Both the position numbers and the translations under genes were made by a program. From positions 1 through 32,337 of the forward strand of contig NZ_FUID01000049.1 of assembly GCF_900163635.1 (NCBI RefSeq): DNA of 32,337 nucleotides. The letters are read 5' to 3'. The DNA comes from Leucobacter sp. 7(1). GTDB lineage: Bacteria > Actinomycetota > Actinomycetes > Actinomycetales > Microbacteriaceae. A model generated the notes under the pieces. It was not told the DNA's origin. It did no database searches and saw only the letters and a program-made list of their open reading frames with translations. This document shows positions 24,174 to 30,771 of this stretch, in pieces (within the stretch, counting starts at the first letter, position 1; the number at the start of each line of letters is the position of its first letter).

Positions 24174-26135
24174 TCACGCATCGGTGCCTCCCTTCCTGCG
24201 CCCCCGGAGCCCGAGTCCTGTTCTGATCGCTTCGAGCAGATACAGACCGGGGCCGGCAACGTACCCGAGCCGTTCGATCCACACGAGTGCACGCGGATAG
24301 TCGCCAGGCCGCTGACTATTCTTCGTCGAATCCTTGGAGAGCAGCATCCTGAGGCCGGCCGGCAACGCGCGAAGCACCGACACGATGTGGCGGGGTGAGG
24401 TCGCTGCGAGCCGGGTCACGTTCGCGGCCATGCCGGTGCCGTACCCGAACAATTGTGTGCGCAGCGCCGGCAACGTGTCCCGGTGACGATGTTTCGCCAG
24501 AGCAGCAGGTTCGTAACGCAAGATCCTGCCTGCGAGAATCACCCTTCGGAACATGTCAAGGTCTTCGCCGCCTCGCGTGAGCGACCCCGCTCCGAGGGTT
24601 TCAGCGAAACCGTGCTGCTCAACGAGGAACGCGCGAGGAAAGGCCATATTGTTGCCGGAGCCGAACTCACCCGCAGCAACCGGGTACACCGGTCCCTGAC
24701 GGCCCGTTTGCCAACCTGAGGCGGCAACGTCGCCGCGTCCCCATTCGGCGCGCGTCTCTCCCTTGTCGAAGCCGATCGCTTCCTCGAACCAGCGTTCCAC
24801 GTCTGCGTCAGTCGACATCGGTATGACTCGGCCGGTCACGCCGCCCACGAGCGGATCAGACATGGCCAACAGGAGAGCGTCGACCCACCCCGGTTCCGGG
24901 TGCGCGTCATCGTCAGTGAACGCGACAATGCGGCCCCGGGCGGCGGAGATGCCGCGGTTCCTCGCGAGCGAGAGACCCTTGCGTGGTTCGGTCACGATCC
25001 GCAACCGCGAATCGTGGAGATCATGGAGGGTGGCGCGAACACGGCCGGAGCGGGGATCGTTATCGACGACGAGTACCTCCACCTGGGCCTGCGTGTGAGC
25101 TAGGACCGCCCGGACCGTTTCTGCCAGCGCACGATTGCGACCGAGGGTTGCGATGCACACGGTGACATCCACGCCGAGGTGCGGGCTACCCTCGAGTGCA
25201 GCCTGACGTCGATGCCGTCGCCGCGAGGTAACGAATCCCGTTCCTGCCGCGCAGAGGCCGGCCAGGCGTATGAAGTTCCGGGGGAACGCTGAGCGGTCGC
25301 CCCCGAGCATGCTCCGAAAGTCCGTGAAGACCGCGTGTCTGACCGTGGTGAGGACGTGGGTTCGTTCGGTTCCCAAGCTTCGCGGAAGAGAAGCACGTGC
25401 CTGGAGCAGCGCTTTAGAACGGCCTTCCCAAAAGCATCGGCGCAGCATGTAGGAGACGCGTGTTCGCGCATGCGGTACGAAATGGCGCACCGCCAGGTCC
25501 GTATCTCGGATGATCTGGGCATCCGGCATCTGTTTGCGAAGCCGGATGCCCAAGTCCGTCTCCTCACCGCCAACGGGGTGGGTGTCGATCCTTCCGAGTC
25601 CCTCGGCGAAGAGCCCGATGCCGGCAAATACCTCCCTGCGGATTGCCATACACGCACCGATGGGGTTGCGAACCTCTGACCCACTCGCGGCCATGCCGAC
25701 ATAATCGCAGCCCACCACCCATCCGAACTCGGGTGGGAACCATGTTGGGGCACCAGTTGCGCTCTCCCAATCTGGCAGAACGGCACCGGCGATGATTGCA
25801 ACGTTGGGGTCTTCGAGCCGGGAAGCAAGTGCCTCGAACCAGCCTTCTTGCAGGATGGCGTCGTCGTCGATGAAGAGCAGCACGTCAGCAGTGCTGGCCG
25901 CGATCGCCGTGTTCCGCGCACCGGAAAGTCCGCGCTGCCTCGTATTCTCCATCAAGCGAACGCGAGGAATGCGCCGGTAGTGATCTCCAAGTGCCCGCGC
26001 GTGTGCGGCCGCGTGATCGACCACGAGGGTGATCGTGCCGGTCTCAGGGAGTTCCTTGATCACGGAAGCTATGCAGGCGTCCACCAGGTGGCTGCGGTGC
26101 TCCGTGTATGTGCAGATGACGATCTCGAGGCGCAT
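24174..26135 (-). CDS. Tandem bifunctional family 2 glycosyltransferase
   Basis: This 653-residue protein holds two full GT-A/GT2 domains. Domain 1 (about 1-270) starts EIVICTYTEHR and has LLFIDDDAIL (DxD), GACMAIRREVF and GGEETDLGIRLR. Domain 2 (about 325-560) starts DVTVCIATLGRNRAL and has VLVVDNDPRSG, IVAFTDDDAHP and TRGGEDLDMFRR. Both keep the donor and base motifs, so two different or two successive sugar transfers are likely. The ATG at 26135 lies 4 nt after the upstream stop with no clear Shine-Dalgarno, so re-initiation is likely. It resembles actinobacterial galactan or exopolysaccharide transferases in general shape. Confidence 0.88.
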   Translation of the reverse strand: MRLEIVICTYTEHRSHLVDACIASVIKELPETGTITLVVDHAAAHARALGDHYRRIPRVRLMENTRQRGLSGARNTAIAASTADVLLFIDDDAILQEGWFEALASRLEDPNVAIIAGAVLPDWESATGAPTWFPPEFGWVVGCDYVGMAASGSEVRNPIGACMAIRREVFAGIGLFAEGLGRIDTHPVGGEETDLGIRLRKQMPDAQIIRDTDLAVRHFVPHARTRVSYMLRRCFWEGRSKALLQARASLPRSLGTERTHVLTTVRHAVFTDFRSMLGGDRSAFPRNFIRLAGLCAAGTGFVTSRRRHRRQAALEGSPHLGVDVTVCIATLGRNRALAETVRAVLAHTQAQVEVLVVDNDPRSGRVRATLHDLHDSRLRIVTEPRKGLSLARNRGISAARGRIVAFTDDDAHPEPGWVDALLLAMSDPLVGGVTGRVIPMSTDADVERWFEEAIGFDKGETRAEWGRGDVAASGWQTGRQGPVYPVAAGEFGSGNNMAFPRAFLVEQHGFAETLGAGSLTRGGEDLDMFRRVILAGRILRYEPAALAKHRHRDTLPALRTQLFGYGTGMAANVTRLAATSPRHIVSVLRALPAGLRMLLSKDSTKNSQRPGDYPRALVWIERLGYVAGPGLYLLEAIRTGLGLRGRRKGGTDA

Positions 26136-26139
26136 GGAA

Positions 26140-26925
26140 CTACGACAGGGGGAACTGACCGCGAACCGACAGTGGGGTGTCGGATTGATGCATAGGGTCA
26201 ACTGCGATCAGGCGTTCTCTCGCGGTGCGTCGCTCACGAACCAACGTGGCAAGCACCCGTTTCCCATCGCGCCAAGCGTTGAGATTGCTGACTCCATGGA
26301 TACGGGAGCGTTCATGGCTCGGAACCTCAGTGATCGGGACACCTGCGAGCGCAGCCCGCACGTTGATCAGGGTCTCAATCTCGAATCCATCGCCCCACTG
26401 AGGTGCCCCTCCCGCAGGTTCTGGATCGGGGAGGTCGAGGAGCGGGAGCAGGTCGCGGTGAAGGGCGTTGTACCCGTAGCACAGGTCTGTGTAGCGCACC
26501 CCAAACATCAGGTTCGTCAGTAGCGTCAATCCCACGTTTCCGGCATTGCGGAGGTGAGTGATGTCGTCACTTCCTCCGCCCCGCGACCGGGTGCCTTTCG
26601 CGAACATCGCACCGTCGGTGATTGCCCCCACGAAACGTGGGATCTCGTCAGGATCGGCGGAGCCGTCAGCATCGAACATGACGATGATGTCTCCGGTGGC
26701 GGCCGCGAAGCCGCACGCCACCGCGTTGCCTTTGCCGTATCGGGTTTGTTCGATGACACGGGCGTCAGGCCGGAGAGACCTTACGAGTTCGCTCGTACGG
26801 TGAAACCTCGCCCCTTCCACGATGATGAGTTCGTATTGCGCCGGAATCTTGGGGAGCACTTCCTCGAGGTTCTGCGCTTCATCCAAAGACGGGACGATGA
26901 CCGTAACAGTGGCATCAGGGGTCAT
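26140..26925 (-). CDS. DPM1-like family 2 glycosyltransferase (polyprenyl-phosphate sugar synthase type)
   Basis: This 261-residue GT2 has VIVPSLDEAQNLEEVLPKI, TRYGKGNAVACGF, and IIVMFDADGSADPDEI (DxD). A C-terminal FEIETLINVRAALAGVPITEVPSHE follows, the pattern of DPM1/GtrB-type enzymes that load a sugar onto polyprenyl phosphate. The C-terminal membrane helices of some relatives are absent. The ATG at 26925 lies within the end of the FcoT gene with CAGGTGA upstream; GTG at 26934 is an alternative start. Following ScoD and ScoE directly, it suggests that sugar chemistry joins the isonitrile pathway at once. Confidence 0.87.
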   Translation of the reverse strand: MTPDATVTVIVPSLDEAQNLEEVLPKIPAQYELIIVEGARFHRTSELVRSLRPDARVIEQTRYGKGNAVACGFAAATGDIIVMFDADGSADPDEIPRFVGAITDGAMFAKGTRSRGGGSDDITHLRNAGNVGLTLLTNLMFGVRYTDLCYGYNALHRDLLPLLDLPDPEPAGGAPQWGDGFEIETLINVRAALAGVPITEVPSHERSRIHGVSNLNAWRDGKRVLATLVRERRTARERLIAVDPMHQSDTPLSVRGQFPLS

Positions 26926-27466
26926 GCTGGTCACCTGATGCGGGAGCGTTGACGAGCGCGAGGGCTACCTCGCCTTTCGCGCGGCCGCCGTTGTCGTCTT
27001 CGAAGCGGATGCTCGTCTCCAGGGTGAGCATGCCGCGCGAGAGCGCGCGGGTGCTGAGGCTCGTGATCGTGAAATCGGCACGGAACCCGCGTGCATCGAT
27101 CGGTCGCTGGTAGCTGCTGGTGAGCTTGTGGATGAGGACATCGGGGAGTTGCCGCGCCCAGTAATCGTCGAGTGTCCAGTGTGAGAACGCGGGCAGGAGG
27201 GAATGCTGCACGGCGACCGCAAGGGTCGTGTACATGAGCTGGTTGTAGCAGATCACGAACTCGGCTGCGTTGAAGTGGCCGGTATCGTCGATGTAGCAAG
27301 ATTCGCCGATCCGGAACTGTCCACGGGAGGCGACCTGCCCCTCTTCGGAGAGGGTCACCTCCGCGCCGGTGAGATAGATGCATCCCTTGGGCCGGTATGG
27401 GTTCACCGCCCGGTGAAACACCGGTTCGCGGTCATCGAGCCGCCCCGTCGAGAACCGTGCGGTCAC
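26915..27466 (-). CDS. scoD: FcoT/ScoD-type hot-dog thioesterase of isonitrile biosynthesis
   Basis: This 183-residue protein matches Mycobacterium tuberculosis FcoT (Rv0098) strongly from memory: PYRPKGCIYLTGA, FRIGESCYIDDTGHFNAAEF, CYNQLMY, LDDYWARQL and DDNGGRAKGEV. Residues equivalent to FcoT Tyr33, Tyr66, Asn74 and Asn83 are Tyr24, Tyr58, Asn66 and Asn75, all kept. In the Sco/Mma pathways the enzyme acts on the alpha,beta-unsaturated acyl-ACP, giving the 3-(carboxymethylamino) acid by glycine addition and thioester release. The GTG overlaps the ScoE-type stop by 4 bp. Pairing with the oxidase is the diagnostic signature of isonitrile lipopeptide-type clusters. Confidence 0.92.
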   Translation of the reverse strand: MTARFSTGRLDDREPVFHRAVNPYRPKGCIYLTGAEVTLSEEGQVASRGQFRIGESCYIDDTGHFNAAEFVICYNQLMYTTLAVAVQHSLLPAFSHWTLDDYWARQLPDVLIHKLTSSYQRPIDARGFRADFTITSLSTRALSRGMLTLETSIRFEDDNGGRAKGEVALALVNAPASGDQHDP

Positions 27467-28338
27467 AGTGCGCGAGCGTAGAGGGGGAGGCCGTCGAGCG
27501 CGGTGACGCGGTGGGAGACCGTCGCTGCAGGCGTGGTGGTGTGCAGTGCACGGTGGATCAGCGTGCGGTTGTCCCAGATGACGATGTCTCCGGGCTCGTA
27601 TGCGTGCTGGTAGATATTGGGGTGCGCGAACTCCTGGTCGAGTTGCCCGGTCGCTTCGAAGAGCTTGTCGAGCAGGTCGGGATCGTCGCTGCCGTTGAGC
27701 TCGACGGTGAAGCCCTCGCTGATGAAGAGGATCTTCTCGCCGGTGACGGGATGCTCCATGACGGTAGGGAAGGTAACTGCCGGCGTGTGCTCCTCAACTT
27801 CGCGGATGATCTCACCGAGAGGGCGATAGACATCATCGGGACGAATCTTGAAGAACTTCCGCACGCTATGCGAACACGTGGTCCCCGCTGCAGCATCCTT
27901 CAGTTCCTGCGGGAGCGCCTCGTATGCGGCAGCCATGTTGATGAAGAACGTGCCGCGGTTCTTCGGCGGCAGCACCTTCGGTGAGAAGATCGTGAACGCG
28001 AACGGCTGCGGCATGAACTGGTAGTCAGCGTGCCAGAACTTCCCTGTCTTCGGCACGCCGATCTGCTTGCCGTCCTCGGGGATGTTCGAGGAGACGAAGA
28101 TCTCCTCAAAGTCCGGGTGGTGATACATCGGTTCGTGATAGCTCACCAGATCGCCGAACATGCGGCCGAGTTTCACGAACTGCTCCGGGGTGATGTCGCC
28201 CTGGTTCCTGAGCACGGCCACCTTGTCTCGGTAGATCGACTGCTTCAGCCGGTCGATGTCCTCGGACGTCACGGTGTCGACGTTGAAGTCCTTGACCACC
28301 ACGCCCATAGTGTCGTCGTTCCCCTGCTCTACGATCAC
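27463..28338 (-). CDS. scoE: ScoE/Rv0097-type Fe(II)/2-oxoglutarate isonitrile synthase
   Basis: This 291-residue TauD-family oxidase has the iron facial triad FWHADYQF (His103, Asp105) and DNRTLIHRA (His262), with the 2-oxoglutarate Arg277 in SHRVTALDG. In the pathway this enzyme type oxidatively decarboxylates the 3-(carboxymethylamino) fatty acid to the beta-isonitrile fatty acid. The GTG start at 28338 has a strong AGGAGG 8 nt upstream. It is first in a ten-gene operon, read from a promoter with two operator copies. Ordinary taurine or alkylsulfatase functions are less likely because the FcoT/ScoD-type gene overlaps it by 4 bp. Confidence 0.92.
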   Translation of the reverse strand: MIVEQGNDDTMGVVVKDFNVDTVTSEDIDRLKQSIYRDKVAVLRNQGDITPEQFVKLGRMFGDLVSYHEPMYHHPDFEEIFVSSNIPEDGKQIGVPKTGKFWHADYQFMPQPFAFTIFSPKVLPPKNRGTFFINMAAAYEALPQELKDAAAGTTCSHSVRKFFKIRPDDVYRPLGEIIREVEEHTPAVTFPTVMEHPVTGEKILFISEGFTVELNGSDDPDLLDKLFEATGQLDQEFAHPNIYQHAYEPGDIVIWDNRTLIHRALHTTTPAATVSHRVTALDGLPLYARAL

Positions 28339-28359
28339 GTCTGCCTCCTCCTGATAGCA

Positions 28360-28372
28360 CTACAAGACGTAG
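28360..28372. promoter_or_regulatory. Operator 5 at the scoE transcription start
   Basis: The core is CTAC-AAGAC-GTAG, flanked as ACTAC...GTAGT. It lies 18 bp centre-to-centre from operator 6 and covers the predicted start point of the scoE-led operon (near 28368), so bound protein would block initiation. Confidence 0.72.
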
Positions 28373-28374
28373 TA

Positions 28375-28390
28375 ACTCTACATGACGTAG
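28375..28390. promoter_or_regulatory. Operator 6 and scoE -10 element
   Basis: The core CTAC-ATGAC-GTAG lies at 28378-28390 and is the same 13-mer as operator 4. On the minus strand TAGAGT (28380-28375) is the likely -10 element of the scoE operon, giving a leader of about 30 nt that carries AGGAGG. Tandem spacing of about two helical turns from operator 5 suggests cooperative binding. Confidence 0.75.
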
Positions 28391-28432
28391 TTGCTGCGAG
28401 TGCCCTGGAAGACCACACATCTCGACGTGTCG

Positions 28433-28438
28433 TAGACT
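28433..28438 (+). promoter_or_regulatory. Candidate -10 element of the copZ operon
   Basis: TAGACT on the plus strand lies 42 nt before the copZ ATG and about 43 bp from operator 6. The regulator bound at operators 5 and 6 could therefore affect this promoter only indirectly. No CsoR-type palindrome was visible nearby. Confidence 0.4.
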
Positions 28439-28480
28439 TAGCGGTGGTTGTGTCCGAAGAAGTGAAAGGCTCGCACCCCG

Positions 28481-28705
28481 ATGAACGAACTGGAATTCCG
28501 CGTCAACGGGATGACTTGCGGGCACTGCGAGCAGGCACTCTCCGCTGAACTCCTCGCGGTAAGTGGCGTTGTAGAGGCAGACGTCAACGCCGCTTCGGGG
28601 GCAGTCGCAGTGCGCTATGGAGGCTTGGTTGAGCGATCTGCTATCGAGAACGCCGTTTCTGAAGCAGGTTTCGAGCTCGTCGCCTGGGAGAACGAGGGTT
28701 CTTGA
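28481..28705 (+). CDS. copZ: CopZ-like copper chaperone (HMA domain)
   Basis: This 74-residue cytoplasmic protein has one heavy-metal-associated ferredoxin-like domain with the Cu(I) site GMTCGHC (residues 10-16). GHCE instead of the more common GCCV is typical of actinobacterial CopZ. It delivers Cu(I) to the P-type ATPase two genes downstream, whose N-terminal domain has GMTCAAC. Its stop overlaps the next gene's TTG start (TTGA). Confidence 0.93.
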   Translation: MNELEFRVNGMTCGHCEQALSAELLAVSGVVEADVNAASGAVAVRYGGLVERSAIENAVSEAGFELVAWENEGS

Positions 28706-30771
28706 CCACCGCTCCTTCGACCCAGAATGATGCGGCTCGCGCGAACGATCCAGTAGTCATCAATAGACGCTCGGGCGTCGTACGCACCCTGGCTGCCTTG
28801 TGCGCCGGTCTCGTTCTCGTGCCTCCACCGCTGGTCACGATACTTGCGGGTCCAGCACCCTACGATCTACTTCGCCGGAGCTTCCCGGGTCTTGACGTCG
28901 GTATCCTCACTGCAGCCGGCCAGGCCATCGCTGATGTCGCCGCAATGGTGACCATCGGCGCGCTACTGACGCTGCTGTTCTTCCGGGATGCGCGAGGGCG
29001 GAATGCTGATCTTTTGCGCAGCCCGCTGGAGTTGAAAGTGCTCCAGATCGGTTCAGGGGTGTGGGCTTCTGCCGCGGGCGCGATGGTGGTGTTCACTATC
29101 TTCGATAACAACGGACAGCCTTTCGCGCGGCTGGAGATTTCGAGGGCGCTGTCTTTCCTGTATGAAGCAAGTTCCTTCCCCAAAGCGTGGACAGTGACGT
29201 TGCTCGCCGCTCTCGTCGTGTTCTTCTTCAGCATGTTCATCGAGCATTGGACGGGCCTGCTGATTCCGCTTTGGGCAGCGTGTTTCGGCGTACTGGCCCC
29301 CGTGGTAGTCGGACAGATTCTTGTCGGGCCCGAACACGACTTCGGAAGCGACGCAGGCATCTATCAGTCTTTGCTTACCAGCGCTGCGTTCGGAGTGATC
29401 CTGCTGGCAGGGATCCGGGTCGCATCCGGTCGCCTGGTCTCTGTGGAGATTCTTCCGCGTATCTTCCTGCTGCTTGCATTCACTCTTACGGTTGTTGTCG
29501 GAGCTGATCTTCTCCTTGCCTGGTTCAAACTCGCGGGAACCGGGTTTCTCGACTCCGTCACCGGTTGGCAGATCATTACGCGGTGGATCTTCCTGGCGAT
29601 CATCTGCGGGCTGACGATGTATTCGTGGAGCATTTGGCGACGTCGGCGCATTAACGAGAAGCGGCTGGTGCGCGTGCTTGGCGGTATGGCCATCGCGATC
29701 GCGGGATGGGTGGGCGTCACCGCCGCGATGACCCGTTTCCCGCCTCCGCACTATTTTGTCCCCACGAGCATCTCGCAGGTGTTCTTGGGCTTCGAAGTGA
29801 ATGAGTCGCCAACACCGCTCGTGCTCTTCACGCACTGGCGGCCGAACATTCTCTTCCTGCTCCTCGCAGTGGCAGCGGTCACGGTGTATCTCGTCGCAGT
29901 GAGCACTCTCCGCCGGCGTGGGGATGCTTGGCCGGTGGGACGGACCGTGGCCTGGGTGAGCGGCTGGGTTGTGGTGGTGTTTGTCACCAGCTCGGGTTTC
30001 GGCAAGTACTCAGCACCCGATTTCGGCATCCACATGATCGTGCACATGAGCCTGAACATGCTGGCGCCGATTCTGCTGGTCATGGGCGGCATCGTGACAC
30101 TCCTCCTACGCTCGACCAAGTCGAATCCGAAGCTCCCTGCCGGGATCCATGACTGGGTCACCTGGGCTTTGCACTGGCGCGTGCTTCGTTTCATCTACAA
30201 CCCTCTGATTGTCTTCGCGCTGTTCGTCGGCTCGTACTATGGCCTGTATTTTTCGGGCATCTTCGGCGAGTACATGCGTTTCCACTGGGCCCACCAGTTC
30301 ATGAACGTGCACTTCCTCATCGCGGGTTATCTGTTCTACGGCTTAGTCATCGGCGTGGACCGTCCTCCGCGACCGCTCCCTCACATCGGCAAGCTCGGCT
30401 TTGTGCTTGCGGCAATGCCCTTCCACGCCTTCTTCGGTGTCATCCTGATGTCTGGCGGCGATATCATCGCCGAGAACTTCTACCGGTACCTTGCCTTGCC
30501 CTGGGCCGACCTCAAAGCATCCCAATACTTGGGCGGCGGAGTCGCTTGGGCAGGCGGGGAAATCCCTCTCCTCCTCGTCATCATCGCTCTCGGCGTGCAG
30601 TGGTCGAGACAGGACGCAAAGGATGCACGCCGCAAAGATCGTCACCTCGACGCGGGCCTTGATGACGAGTTCGACGACTACAACCGGATGCTCGAAAAGC
30701 TCAGTGCTCGACAAGCTCGCAACGTGCGAGGGCCCCAGCTTCCCGGCACGAAGGAAGGAACCAGCTCATGA
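28702..30771 (+). CDS. CopD-CtaG fusion membrane protein
   Basis: This 689-residue membrane protein starts at TTG (GAGGG upstream). The N-terminal half is CopD-like, with about eight helices. The C-terminal half is a caa3-type CtaG domain (from about residue 420) with IHMIVHMSLNMLAP, WAHQFMNVHFLIAGYLFYG and MPFHAFFGVILM, His and Met clusters used in copper handling for cytochrome oxidase assembly. The cytoplasmic C-tail is charged. Such CopD-CtaG fusions are common in Actinobacteria. Between CopZ and a CopA-type ATPase, with 4-bp overlaps on both sides, it points to copper delivery to the respiratory oxidase. Confidence 0.9.
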   Translation: MTTAPSTQNDAARANDPVVINRRSGVVRTLAALCAGLVLVPPPLVTILAGPAPYDLLRRSFPGLDVGILTAAGQAIADVAAMVTIGALLTLLFFRDARGRNADLLRSPLELKVLQIGSGVWASAAGAMVVFTIFDNNGQPFARLEISRALSFLYEASSFPKAWTVTLLAALVVFFFSMFIEHWTGLLIPLWAACFGVLAPVVVGQILVGPEHDFGSDAGIYQSLLTSAAFGVILLAGIRVASGRLVSVEILPRIFLLLAFTLTVVVGADLLLAWFKLAGTGFLDSVTGWQIITRWIFLAIICGLTMYSWSIWRRRRINEKRLVRVLGGMAIAIAGWVGVTAAMTRFPPPHYFVPTSISQVFLGFEVNESPTPLVLFTHWRPNILFLLLAVAAVTVYLVAVSTLRRRGDAWPVGRTVAWVSGWVVVVFVTSSGFGKYSAPDFGIHMIVHMSLNMLAPILLVMGGIVTLLLRSTKSNPKLPAGIHDWVTWALHWRVLRFIYNPLIVFALFVGSYYGLYFSGIFGEYMRFHWAHQFMNVHFLIAGYLFYGLVIGVDRPPRPLPHIGKLGFVLAAMPFHAFFGVILMSGGDIIAENFYRYLALPWADLKASQYLGGGVAWAGGEIPLLLVIIALGVQWSRQDAKDARRKDRHLDAGLDDEFDDYNRMLEKLSARQARNVRGPQLPGTKEGTSS

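Noticed and set aside
22082-24292. Longer start for the GT-C-like protein
   Set aside because: The extra N-terminus is encoded inside the upstream GT2 gene, while ATG 24163 has a proper Shine-Dalgarno just after that gene's stop.
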